Below, one piece after another: positions 35,889 through 44,527 of a stretch of DNA of 64,000 nucleotides. This stretch comes from CAIUGU01 sp963819685 (GTDB lineage: Bacteria > Pseudomonadota > Gammaproteobacteria > Steroidobacterales > Steroidobacteraceae). Position 1 is the first letter of the stretch, and every line of letters starts with the position of its first letter. Both the position numbers and the translations under genes were made by a program. The stretch is taken from contig CAWFXI010000007.1 of NCBI GenBank assembly GCA_963819685.1, positions 62,001-126,000 on the forward strand, written 5' to 3'. Below the pieces are notes generated by a model that worked only from the letters and a program-made list of their open reading frames with translations, was not told where the DNA came from and ran no database searches.

Positions 35889-37946
35889 TCACCAGATCTT
35901 CACCCGTTCCTCCGGCTTGCGGTAGAGGGCGTCTCCTTCCTTGATGTCGAAAGCGGCCTGGAATTCCGGCATGTTGATGAGCACGCCATTCGCCCGGTAC
36001 TCACTGGGACTGTGGGGATCCGTCAACAACCGGCGGCGGGTGTCATCGTCACGGTACTTGCGTGCCCAGACCTGGGCCCAGCCCATGAAGAAGCGCTGAT
36101 CGCCGGTGTAACCGTCGATCACGGGCGCCTCCTTTTGCCCCAGTGACAAACGGTATGCACGATAGGCGACCGTCAGACCGGACAGATCCGCAATGTTTTC
36201 TCCCAGGGTCAGCTCACCGTTCACGTGCAGATCGGCCATCGGGCTGTAGGCGTTGTACTGCTCGACAAGCCCGGCGGTACGCTTTCTGAATTCCTGGTCA
36301 TCGACATCCGTCCACCACTCGCGCAGGTTGCCGGTGCCGTCGTAGTGGCGGCCCTGGTCGTCGAAGCCGTGACTGATTTCATGGCCGATCACCGCGCCGA
36401 TGGCGCCGTAGTTCACGGCATCGTCCGCCGTCACATCAAAGAAGGGCGGCTGCAGGATTGCCGCGGGAAACACGATCTCGTTCGCTGGTGGATAGTAGTA
36501 GGCGTTCACCGTCTGCGGGGTCATCAGCCATTCCGTCCTGTCGATGGGTCCGCCGAGCCGGGCGAGACGACGATCGTGATCCACAGTTGCAGACCGCTGC
36601 ACATTGCCGAGCAGATCATCGCGACGGATTTCGAGCGTCGCCCAGTCCTGCCACTTGTCCGGGTAGCCGATCTTGGTCGTCAGACTGGCAAGCTTGGTGC
36701 GGGCGGCCTCGCGCGTCGCCGGCGTCATCCACTCCAGCGTGTCGATGCCTGCGGCATAGGCCTGCTTGAGATTGTCGACCAGCTGATCCATGCGCTGCTT
36801 GGCGTCCGCCTTGAAATGCCGCTCGACATAGCGCTTGCCCACGAGGTCGCCAATCGAGTTTTCGACAGCCGCGACACCCCGCTTCCAGCGAGGCCGGATC
36901 TCCGTGGTACCTGACAGCACATGCCCGTTGAATTCAAAGTGCAGCTTGACGAAGCGATCGGGCAGATACGGCGCGTAGTCATTCAAAAGCTTGAATCTGA
37001 AGTACTCGCGCCACTGGCTCGCTGGTGTGCTGCGGACCAGCTTTCCCAGAGACTTGAAGAAGCTGGGTTGCGAAACGATCAGCGTGGTGACCTGACCCGC
37101 ACCGGCGCCATCAAGGAAGGCGGGCCAGTCGAGGCCCGGGCTCAAGGCCCCAAGCGCTGCGAGCTCGTAGCGATTGTAGGTTTTCTCGACATCGCGATTC
37201 TGGACACGGGTCCAGTGCGCTTCTGCCATCCGCTTCTCGAGCGCCAGGATCCGGCGCGCCGCCCCTGCCGCATCCTTTTCACCGGCGGCGTCAAGGAGGT
37301 CGCGGATATATGCCTCGTATTTCTCACGCGTTTCCTGCTGCTTCGGCTCCCGCGCAAGATAGTAGTCGCGGTCCGGCATACCAAGGCCGTTCTGCGCGAC
37401 ATAGCTGACATACGACGCTGAATTCCTTTCGTCGATGGCGACATAGAAACCGACCGGCTGATTGACGCCGATGCGTTGTGTGTGCCCGATGTAGCGGGAA
37501 ATATCCTCGGGAGTCGCCAGCGCATCAATAGTGCTGAATTCGCCAGCCAGCGGCTCAAGGCCCCTGGTCTCGATTCCCGCCTCATCCATGAAACTGGCAT
37601 AGAAATCACCGATTCGCTGGGTATCGGAGCCTGGCTCGCGATCAGGGCTCGCCGCCGCCTCTTCCAGAATGGCGCGCAGATTGGTCTCCGCGGCATCCGC
37701 CAGTATCGTGAAAGAGCCATAGTTCGACCGGTCCGCCGGGATTTCAGTCGTCGCGAGCCACTGACCGTTGACGTGGCGGTAGAAATCGTCCTGCGGGCGC
37801 ACTGTCGCATCGATGTTTGCCGCCAGTACACCAGACGACAGCGGCTCTGGAGCCGCAGCGGCTTCAGGTTCCGGAGTTCTGCTGCAGGCAGCCAGACTTC
37901 CGGCAACCAGCGTGAGCACAACGGCAGGAATAATCGACTGTTTCAT
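35889..37946 (-). CDS. M13-family zinc metallopeptidase lipoprotein (PepO-like)
   Basis: 685 residues. A lipoprotein signal (VLTLVAGSLAACS), a neprilysin-type helical M13 N-domain from about 45, and the catalytic domain with VIGHEISHGFDDQGRHYDG (HExxH) and the third ligand in LGENIADLSGL. NAYYYPPANEIVFPAAILQPP is the conserved substrate-strand segment. The C-terminus RVKIW matches the family's end. It cleaves short peptides in the periplasm or at the cell surface. A single gene with its own promoter region upstream of 37946. Confidence 0.95.
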   Translation of the reverse strand: MKQSIIPAVVLTLVAGSLAACSRTPEPEAAAAPEPLSSGVLAANIDATVRPQDDFYRHVNGQWLATTEIPADRSNYGSFTILADAAETNLRAILEEAAASPDREPGSDTQRIGDFYASFMDEAGIETRGLEPLAGEFSTIDALATPEDISRYIGHTQRIGVNQPVGFYVAIDERNSASYVSYVAQNGLGMPDRDYYLAREPKQQETREKYEAYIRDLLDAAGEKDAAGAARRILALEKRMAEAHWTRVQNRDVEKTYNRYELAALGALSPGLDWPAFLDGAGAGQVTTLIVSQPSFFKSLGKLVRSTPASQWREYFRFKLLNDYAPYLPDRFVKLHFEFNGHVLSGTTEIRPRWKRGVAAVENSIGDLVGKRYVERHFKADAKQRMDQLVDNLKQAYAAGIDTLEWMTPATREAARTKLASLTTKIGYPDKWQDWATLEIRRDDLLGNVQRSATVDHDRRLARLGGPIDRTEWLMTPQTVNAYYYPPANEIVFPAAILQPPFFDVTADDAVNYGAIGAVIGHEISHGFDDQGRHYDGTGNLREWWTDVDDQEFRKRTAGLVEQYNAYSPMADLHVNGELTLGENIADLSGLTVAYRAYRLSLGQKEAPVIDGYTGDQRFFMGWAQVWARKYRDDDTRRRLLTDPHSPSEYRANGVLINMPEFQAAFDIKEGDALYRKPEERVKIW

Positions 37947-38041
37947 GTTGACCCCATACTCGCGAACGATCAGGCGAATCCTTCTGATCCGAAGAATAGC
38001 CGAGAGTTCGGCGGGGCCGCTGAAGAAGCCATGAAGGCGGC

Positions 38042-38071
38042 AAAAAAAAGCCCCGGGATTCAGCCCGGGGC
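38042..38071 (-). terminator. Rho-independent terminator
   Basis: A perfect 8-bp stem GCCCCGGG/CCCGGGGC (38050-38057 with 38064-38071) has a 6-nt loop and is followed on the minus strand by eight T residues (38049-38042). It would end transcripts coming from the small gene at 38248-38442. Between this stem and that gene (38072-38247) I see no gene. Confidence 0.85.
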
Positions 38072-38247
38072 CAGCAAGACGGACTTCACGAAGGGAGGTA
38101 AAAGTCCGCTAGGGGTAGATCGCTGGTGTTGGCAGTGATGTCGCCTGTCTGTACACCCTTTCAGACAGCTACGGATCGCAAGACCAAGTCAGAGAAAGGC
38201 GCATATGACTCGAATCGGCAGAACCTCCTGACATCCGGAAATCGAGT

Positions 38248-38442
38248 TCAGTGCAGCCTCGACCACTGCAAAATCTTGATGTCGCTCTTGTCACAGGCAA
38301 AATTGCGCGCCAGGACTGCGGCCGCTTCACGGAAGTCACCCCGCTTCAGCACACGGTTGACCTCGACCACGCCCCGGAATTCACTCAATCCCTTGGGAGC
38401 GGGCTCCTCGTACAGGAAGTGCGTGTAGTACTTGGCGCTCAT
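38248..38442 (-). CDS. Small conserved hypothetical protein
   Basis: 64 residues, starting MSAKYYTHFLYEEPAPKGLS and with a middle part FRGVVEVNRVLKRGDFREAA followed by AVLARNFACDKSDIKILQWSRLH. The composition is protein-like, with an alternating strand/helix pattern and no membrane span. The frame is divergent from greB with 85 bp between starts, and a perfect terminator lies 175 nt downstream. I do not recognise the family. AAGGAAAC-type sequence upstream of the ATG is not a strong ribosome site. Confidence 0.65.
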   Translation of the reverse strand: MSAKYYTHFLYEEPAPKGLSEFRGVVEVNRVLKRGDFREAAAVLARNFACDKSDIKILQWSRLH

Positions 38443-38527
38443 GGGAAGGAAACTAATGGCGCAGTGACGCCCCGTCCGTGATCATGTCCACAGAATTCCG
38501 CCCCCCAGCCCACCGTGAATCCAAGGT

Positions 38528-39034
38528 ATGAGCCGTTACCGTCCACCCACCGTACGGGGTTCAAAGTTCATCACCCCGGAGGGTGCCAGGCGGCTCAAGG
38601 AGGAGCTGGATTTCCTGTGGCGGAGGAAGCGGCCGGAAGTCACCAGAGCGGTATCCGAAGCGGCAGCCCAGGGTGATCGCTCGGAGAATGCCGAGTACAT
38701 CTACGGCAAGAAACAGCTCAGGGAGATCGACAGCAGGGTACGGTTTCTGCGCCAGCGCCTCGAAGGCATGGTGGTGGTCGATCATCCGCCATCAGACCCG
38801 TCGCGCGTCTACTTCGGGGCCTGGGTGACCGTGGAGGACGAAGAGGGTGCGGAGACTGATTACCGGATCGTGGGCCCGGATGAGTTCGATCTGCCGCTCG
38901 GCCTGATCAGCATGGACTCACCGCTCGGGCGGGCGCTGATGCGCAAGGCAGTCGACGATGAACTCACCATCGACCTGCCTGCCGGGCGCAAGACGTTTAC
39001 GGTCGTGGCGATCCGGTATGGAAACGAGCGCTAA
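38528..39034 (+). CDS. greB: Transcription elongation factor GreB
   Basis: Rescues backtracked RNA polymerase by stimulating transcript cleavage through its coiled-coil tip. 168 residues: N-terminal coiled coil with FITPEGARRLKEELDFLWRR, the tip acidic pair in QGDRSENAEYIYGKKQLREID, then the FKBP-like C-domain. The basic KK in YGKKQLREID and the spacing SRYRPPTVRGSKFIT mark GreB rather than GreA. No Shine-Dalgarno was obvious. It converges with homospermidine synthase with only 5 bp between stops. Confidence 0.95.
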   Translation: MSRYRPPTVRGSKFITPEGARRLKEELDFLWRRKRPEVTRAVSEAAAQGDRSENAEYIYGKKQLREIDSRVRFLRQRLEGMVVVDHPPSDPSRVYFGAWVTVEDEEGAETDYRIVGPDEFDLPLGLISMDSPLGRALMRKAVDDELTIDLPAGRKTFTVVAIRYGNER

Positions 39035-39039
39035 TAACG

Positions 39040-40458
39040 CTACACGACGCGGATGTTCTTGAACTGCCACGGATCGTCAAGGTCGAGGTCTTCTTCAAAC
39101 AGGCGGCCGCGCTCGACGAGCGGATGCCAGTCGGTGTATTCACCCACGACGGGTCCAAGGTAAGGCATGCAGATTTCGAGGATGCGACGGAAATCCATTT
39201 CGTCCGGCTCGACGACGCCCAGATTCGGATTCTCGACTGCCCAGACCAGTGCCGCCAGCACCGACACGCAGACCTGGAGCGTGGTGGCGCTGTTGTAAGG
39301 CGCGAGCTTGCGCGCTTCGTGAATCGACAGTTGCGAACCGTACCAGTACGCGTTCTTCTTGTGGCCCGCGAGCAGCACGCCGAGTTCGTCGATGCCATCG
39401 ACAATGTCATTCATCAGGATGCGTTTGTGATCCTGGACGCGCCAATTCCGGCCCGCAAATTCGTGCACCGACAGAACGGCCGCATCGCAGGGATGGTACG
39501 CATAGTGCGCGGTTGGCCGGTACAACACTTTGTCGCCTTCCCGCACCGTCAGATAGTCGGAGATCGAAATGGCTTCGCTGTGGGTAATCAGGAACCCATG
39601 GAACATTCCGGCGCGCGGCGTCCAGGTGCGCACGCGGGTACCCGCTCCCGGCTGCATCAGGTAGATCGCACTCTGGTGGCCGAAATCATGGCGCTTGCCG
39701 TCCCGCGGCCAGTTCTTCTCGTGCGTACCCCAACCGAGTTCGGCGGGCTGCGCACCCTCACCGACGAAGCCGTCCACGGACCACGTATTCAGGAACTCGT
39801 TCTGCTTCTTGGGGACGCTCGACACCTGCGTATCCCGCTCGGCGATATGGATGACCTTGATGCCGAGCTTGTGCGCCAGCGCCGCCCAGGCCTGTCGTGA
39901 CGCCGGATTGCCCGCATCGACGCCGGTATCGGCAGCGATATTGAGCAACGCCTGTTTCACGAGATGCGATACGAGCCCGGGATTCGCACCGTGCGTCAAC
40001 ACTGCAGTCGGCGCACGCGGGAACTGCGTTCTCAACGCCAGCGCTTCTTCGCGCAACGCATAATTCGTGCGCCGCGAAGGCGGCACGGTCGGATCGGTGT
40101 AACCCCCAAGCCAGGGTTCAATGCAGGTGTCGAGGTAGAGAGCGCCCTTCTCTGCACACAGCCTTATCAGGGCGATGCTCGAGACATCCACCGACAGATT
40201 GAGCAGAAAATCGCCGCGCCCGACGAGCGGATCGAGGACCCGCTTGTAATTGTCGCGGGTGATCGGTTGTTTGACAAAGCGCACAGCGAATTCGGCGGCC
40301 TCGGCGCTGCCTGCGTCCTCTGCCGTCACGATCGTGACGCGATCGGCTGCAATGCCGACGTGGCGCAGGATCAGAGGCAGGACTCCCTGACCAATACTGC
40401 CGAATCCGACGATCAGGAGCCTGCCTGGGAAATCCACATGAACGCGATGCTGGGGCAT
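39040..40458 (-). CDS. hss: Homospermidine synthase
   Basis: Makes sym-homospermidine from two putrescines (or putrescine and spermidine) with NAD as a catalytic cofactor. 472 residues: Rossmann start LLIVGFGSIGQGVLPLILRH, then YLDTCIEPWLGGY, VLTHGANPGLVSHLVKQAL, and HGFLITHSEAISISDYLTV, all typical of bacterial Hss of the saccharopine-dehydrogenase-like fold. The length is standard. The putrescine precursor route through arginine decarboxylase (speA) lies 1.7 kb away on the opposite strand, a functional link, although agmatine-to-putrescine enzymes are not in the window. Confidence 0.93.
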   Translation of the reverse strand: MPQHRVHVDFPGRLLIVGFGSIGQGVLPLILRHVGIAADRVTIVTAEDAGSAEAAEFAVRFVKQPITRDNYKRVLDPLVGRGDFLLNLSVDVSSIALIRLCAEKGALYLDTCIEPWLGGYTDPTVPPSRRTNYALREEALALRTQFPRAPTAVLTHGANPGLVSHLVKQALLNIAADTGVDAGNPASRQAWAALAHKLGIKVIHIAERDTQVSSVPKKQNEFLNTWSVDGFVGEGAQPAELGWGTHEKNWPRDGKRHDFGHQSAIYLMQPGAGTRVRTWTPRAGMFHGFLITHSEAISISDYLTVREGDKVLYRPTAHYAYHPCDAAVLSVHEFAGRNWRVQDHKRILMNDIVDGIDELGVLLAGHKKNAYWYGSQLSIHEARKLAPYNSATTLQVCVSVLAALVWAVENPNLGVVEPDEMDFRRILEICMPYLGPVVGEYTDWHPLVERGRLFEEDLDLDDPWQFKNIRVV

Positions 40459-40503
40459 TATTACCGGCCTGAAGAAACCTGAACCAGGGCGGAGTGTAGC
40501 CTG

Positions 40504-41181
40504 CTACTCAACCGCGAGCGAATCGCGCCAGTGGGGCGGAAAAGTGCGCTCGTAGCCGGGCAGCGCTTCCACGCGTCGCATCCAGGCTGCAAGCGCCGGA
40601 TAGTGCGTCTCCAGTGGCAGGAAACGCGCCTGCAGTTCCTGTGCTTCCCGGCGTTCGAGCGCTCGCAGAAGGAGCTGGATTCCGGGATACACAACGAGAT
40701 CTGCGGCCGACAATGCCTCACCCACCAGCCACGCAGACCTGGACAGGCGGCCTTCGATCGAACGCGCTTCACCGGCAACGACCTGGACAGCCTTCGCGAT
40801 CTCGTCCAGCCGTCCTTCAAGGCCCTGGAAAAAGATCGCGGCAATGATCCTCGTGATGTGCTCCTCGACGTACACCTGGTATTCGCAGATGACGCGCATG
40901 ATCGTGCCGGCTTCCTCGGCGTCCACGCCGAACAGAGGTGGCTCAGGGTACTTGCGGTCGAGATAGGTCAGGATCGACAGCGACTCGAAGCAGACGTAGT
41001 CGCCGTCCTTGAGCACCGGCACTCTGCCTCGCGGGTTCATCTTCAGCATCTGCGGCGATTTGTGTTCCTGCTTGGAAAACTGCAACAGATGCGAGGTATA
41101 GGGCAGACGCTTGAACTCGAGCGCGAGCAACACCCGCCATGAATAGGGACTGCCGCTTCCCCAGTACAGATCCAGTGCCAT
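40504..41181 (-). CDS. Glutathione S-transferase family protein
   Basis: 225 residues. The thioredoxin-like N-domain starts LDLYWGSGSPYSWRVLLALE (catalytic Ser/Tyr region), with the conserved cis-Pro in GRVPVLKDGD and ESLSILTYLDRKYPEPPLFG. An all-helical C-domain includes RSAWLVGEALSAADLVVYPG (N-capping box). The substrate is unknown. ATG 41181 is chosen over the frame start at 41259, whose extra residues overlap the divergent sulfurtransferase. The promoters of the two genes overlap. Confidence 0.9.
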   Translation of the reverse strand: MALDLYWGSGSPYSWRVLLALEFKRLPYTSHLLQFSKQEHKSPQMLKMNPRGRVPVLKDGDYVCFESLSILTYLDRKYPEPPLFGVDAEEAGTIMRVICEYQVYVEEHITRIIAAIFFQGLEGRLDEIAKAVQVVAGEARSIEGRLSRSAWLVGEALSAADLVVYPGIQLLLRALERREAQELQARFLPLETHYPALAAWMRRVEALPGYERTFPPHWRDSLAVE

Positions 41182-41250
41182 GTTTAGCCGTCCCACGCTG
41201 TTAGAATCACGAACGGGCATTCTACCTGCTTGGGCGCCATTCCAGATCTG

Positions 41251-42110
41251 CATGTACACGACCTTGATCTCTGTGTCCGAGCTGGCCGGTCACCTGCAGG
41301 ATCCTGCGTGGGTAATCGTGGATTGCCGTTTCGACCTCACACGGCCTGACAGCGGACGCGAAGCCTGGCTTGCCGGGCATATTGCAGGTTCGCGCTATGC
41401 CCATCTGGATGCCGATCTTTCCTCGCCCATCACTCCGCAGTCGGGACGTCATCCGCTTCCCGGTGCAGCAGCGCTGGCTGCGACACTGGGTTCCTGGGGT
41501 ATCGGCAACGCCACACAGGTCATCGCGTACGACGCAGGCAATGGTGCCTATGCAGCTCGCCTATGGTGGCTGTTGCGCTGGCTTGGGATCGGATCGGGTA
41601 GCCGTTCTCGATGGCGGCTTCAAGGCATGGACAGATGCAGGGTCTGCCCGTGACGACCCAGGCACCGACGGTCGTTTCTGCCCAATTCACGCCGAGGCCA
41701 CGCGCGGAGATGCTCATGAATTCCGGCGACGTACTGCAGAAAGCGACGGACCCCACGTGGCGCATCCTCGATGCTCGGGCACCGGAGCGCTATGCAGGTG
41801 ACATCGAGCCTCTCGACACGAAAGCAGGTCACATCCCCGGCGCCTGCAACCACCCTTTCACCGGTAACCTCGCCGCGGACGGCAGCTTCCGGCCCGCTGC
41901 GGAGCTGAAGAATCGTCTTGCAGCAATCACTCGGCGGTGTCCCCGCCGATCGTTCGATCATGATGTGTGGCTCAGGCGTGACGGCTTGCCACAATCTGCT
42001 GGCGCTCGAAGCAGCCGGCCTTCAAGGTGCGCGCCTTTATCCGGGTTCGTGGAGTGAATGGATCCGGGATCCAGCCCGACCCGTCGCGCTGGGCACCACG
42101 CCATGGACTA
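41251..42110 (+). pseudogene. Two-domain rhodanese (sulfurtransferase) with three frameshifts
   Basis: The translation can be followed through four frames: MYTTLISVSELAGHL to LWWLLRWLG; SDRVAVLDGGFKAWTDAG; LPVTTQAPTVVS to AELKNR; and LQQSLGGVPADRSIMMCGSG to SWSEWIRDPARPV. The catalytic loop CGSGVTACHNL and both rhodanese domains are conserved, as in thiosulfate/3-mercaptopyruvate sulfurtransferases of about 280 residues. The breaks are near 41585 (extra G in GGG), 41641 (extra G in GGG) and 41915 (extra T in TT); each is healed by deleting one base. No stop is found in the last frame before speA, so the 3' end is approximate. Either a young pseudogene or homopolymer errors. Confidence 0.82.
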
Positions 42111-42128
42111 TAACGACACGAGGACGTT

Positions 42129-44069
42129 GTGAATACCGTCGTCAGCAATCTGAACTGGAAAATCGCCGACGCCCTCGAAACCTACCAGGTTTCACAGTGG
42201 GGCAAAGGCTACTTCAACATCAATGCTGCCGGCCATCTGATCGTGCAACCGGGCATGGATGAGAAGCGCAGCATCGATCTGCTGGAAGTGGTTGAGGGCC
42301 TCAAGGCGCGGGATCTCAATACGCCGGTCGTCATCCGCTTCTCCGACATCCTGCGACATCGTCTCGAGAAGCTGCACGAAGCGTTTACACAGGCCATCGC
42401 GGAGAACGAATACCGCAGCCGCTATTGCGCGGTATATCCCATCAAGGTCAACCAGCAGCGGCTGGTCGTCGAGGAAGTGTACCGGTGCGGCGCCGAATTC
42501 AATTTCGGTCTGGAAGCGGGCTCGAAGCCGGAACTGCTCGCGGTCATGGCCCTGACCGAAGATGCTCCTGAACGCATGATCATCTGCAACGGCTTCAAGG
42601 ACGACAGCTATATCGAAGCAGTCATCCTGGCCACCAAGCTCGGACGAACCATCATTCCGGTCATCGAGAACTTCACCGAACTCGAACTGGTGCTCAAGTA
42701 CGCCGAACGCTACCAGGTACGGCCGCGAATCGGCGTGCGCGTCAAACTGGCGACCGAAGGAGCGGGACGGTGGAGCGGCTCGGCCGGAGAAAAATCGAAG
42801 TTCGGCCTGTTCATCAGCGAGATCCTGGAACTCGTAGCGGTGCTGAAACAGCACAACATGCTCGAATGTCTTGAGCTGGTGCACTGCCACCCCGGCAGCC
42901 AGTTGCAGGATATCCGCCGCGTCAAGGACACGATCAACGAGCTTGCCCATGTCTACGCCGAGCTGAAGCGCATCGGTGCCGGGCTCAAGTACATCGATAT
43001 CGGCGGTGGCCTGGGCGTCGACTATGACGGCAGCGGTACCAATTTTTCATCGTCGATGAACTACACGATCAACGAATACGCGAACGATGTCGTCTATCGC
43101 ATCGCCAGCGTCTGCAATGCCCGGGGCATCGATCATCCCGTCATCGTCAGCGAGTCCGGCAGAGCGATCGCCGCCCATCACAGTGTCCTCATCTTCAATG
43201 CGCTTGGCTCATCCAGGCTCGACAAGTTTCGCATCGCCGAGCGGCTTGAAGAGGAACGCCACGGCGACGATGAGGTTCCGCCACCGATCCACGATCTGTT
43301 CGAAGCCTATCGCGGGGTGTCCGAACGGCGACTGGTCGAGTGCTACCACGATGCGCTGCAGGCGCGCGAGCAGGCCCTGCAGATGTTCAATCTCGGCTAC
43401 CTGACTCTGGAGTACCGCGGCCTGGCAGAAAGACTGTTCTGGGCTACCTGTGCGCGGGTCCGCGACTTCTGCCGCAAGACCGGCGCGGTGCCCGAAGAAC
43501 TGGAAGGCCTCGAATCCATCCTGTCGGACACCTACTTCTGCAACTTTTCCGTGTTCCAGTCGCTGCCCGACAGCTGGGCGATCGGCCAGCTTTTTCCGAT
43601 CATGCCCATCCATCGGCTGGACGAACGGCCAACCCGCAACGCGGTGCTCGCGGATATCACCTGCGACTCGGATGGCAAGATCGACCACTTCGTGAGCCAG
43701 CGTGAAGTGAAGCGTACGCTCGAACTGCATGAACCAAAGGCAGGCGAGGAGTACTACCTCGGCGCATTCCTGGTCGGGGCATACCAGGAAACCCTCGGCG
43801 ACCTGCACAACCTGTTCGGCGACACCCACGTCGTGCACATCCGGCTGCACGATCAGGGCGGCTGGTGGATCGAGGAGATCGTGAAGGGAGACACCGCGAG
43901 CAAGGTGCTCGGCTACATGCAGTACGACGTCGATCAGCTTTACCCCAGGTTTGCCCGCGACTGCGAACGGGCAGTGCGCGAAGGCCGGATGACGCTCAGC
44001 GAAGGGCAGGCGCTCAAGCGATTCTACGAATCGGAATTGAACGGCTACACCTACCTTGAACCGGATTGA
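42129..44069 (+). CDS. speA: Biosynthetic arginine decarboxylase
   Basis: PLP enzyme converting arginine to agmatine, the first step of polyamine synthesis. 646 residues, standard for SpeA. It begins WKIADALETYQVSQWGKGYF; YPIKVNQQRLVVEEV carries the PLP lysine, ELVHCHPGSQ and YIDIGGGLGVDYDGS bind the phosphate, and the C-terminal domain includes the decarboxylase signature near TYFCNFSVFQSLPDSWAIGQ. The start is GTG 42129 with GAGGA 5-6 nt upstream. It follows the broken sulfurtransferase by 20-30 bp and lies near homospermidine synthase. Confidence 0.96.
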   Translation: MNTVVSNLNWKIADALETYQVSQWGKGYFNINAAGHLIVQPGMDEKRSIDLLEVVEGLKARDLNTPVVIRFSDILRHRLEKLHEAFTQAIAENEYRSRYCAVYPIKVNQQRLVVEEVYRCGAEFNFGLEAGSKPELLAVMALTEDAPERMIICNGFKDDSYIEAVILATKLGRTIIPVIENFTELELVLKYAERYQVRPRIGVRVKLATEGAGRWSGSAGEKSKFGLFISEILELVAVLKQHNMLECLELVHCHPGSQLQDIRRVKDTINELAHVYAELKRIGAGLKYIDIGGGLGVDYDGSGTNFSSSMNYTINEYANDVVYRIASVCNARGIDHPVIVSESGRAIAAHHSVLIFNALGSSRLDKFRIAERLEEERHGDDEVPPPIHDLFEAYRGVSERRLVECYHDALQAREQALQMFNLGYLTLEYRGLAERLFWATCARVRDFCRKTGAVPEELEGLESILSDTYFCNFSVFQSLPDSWAIGQLFPIMPIHRLDERPTRNAVLADITCDSDGKIDHFVSQREVKRTLELHEPKAGEEYYLGAFLVGAYQETLGDLHNLFGDTHVVHIRLHDQGGWWIEEIVKGDTASKVLGYMQYDVDQLYPRFARDCERAVREGRMTLSEGQALKRFYESELNGYTYLEPD

Positions 44070-44179
44070 GCTGTCTGACGGGCCCGGGAGCCCGCCATTT
44101 GCACCAGTCCAGCGCGATTGCAAGGCCAAAATCGCTGACGTAGTATCGACCGCGGTTCGCTCACATGGTGTCTGAATCG

Positions 44180-44455
44180 ATGACTACGATCTACGTTGGC
44201 AACCTGCCCTTCAGCGCGACCGAGGACGAAGTCAGGGCGCTGTTTGAAAAACACGGTGCGGTGCAGTCAGTGAAGCTGGTGAACGATCGTGAAACGGGCC
44301 GCCCGCGCGGTTTCGGTTTCGTCGACATGTCACCGAGCGATGCGCAGACGGCCATCCAGCACATGAACGGTTTCGACATGGGCGGACGACCGCTCCGCGT
44401 AAACGAAGCTCGCGAGCGGGAAGCACGTCCGCCGCGACAAGGCGGTCGCTGGTAG
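44180..44455 (+). CDS. RRM-domain RNA-binding protein (first copy)
   Basis: About 91 residues with a single RNA-recognition motif: RNP2 IYVGNLPF at 4-11 and RNP1 RGFGFVDM near 43-50. The tail is short and Arg-rich, ending QGGRW. It belongs to the bacterial/cyanobacterial Rbp group of glycine-rich-type RRM proteins, often cold-induced. I take ATG 44180 (MTTIYVGNLPF) by homology with the second copy; ATG 44165 would add five residues. No convincing Shine-Dalgarno. Its paralogue is at 49326-49655. Confidence 0.9.
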   Translation: MTTIYVGNLPFSATEDEVRALFEKHGAVQSVKLVNDRETGRPRGFGFVDMSPSDAQTAIQHMNGFDMGGRPLRVNEAREREARPPRQGGRW

Positions 44456-44527
44456 CCCTCGTTTCAGGTTCCACCCCCGGCCAGGTGGCGGGGTGACGAG
44501 TGTTCGCTCCTGTTCTGGTGCCTCCCA

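Noticed and set aside
41580..41920. Programmed frameshifting in the sulfurtransferase
   Set aside because: Three separate shifts would be needed, and no slippery heptamer with a following structure is apparent.
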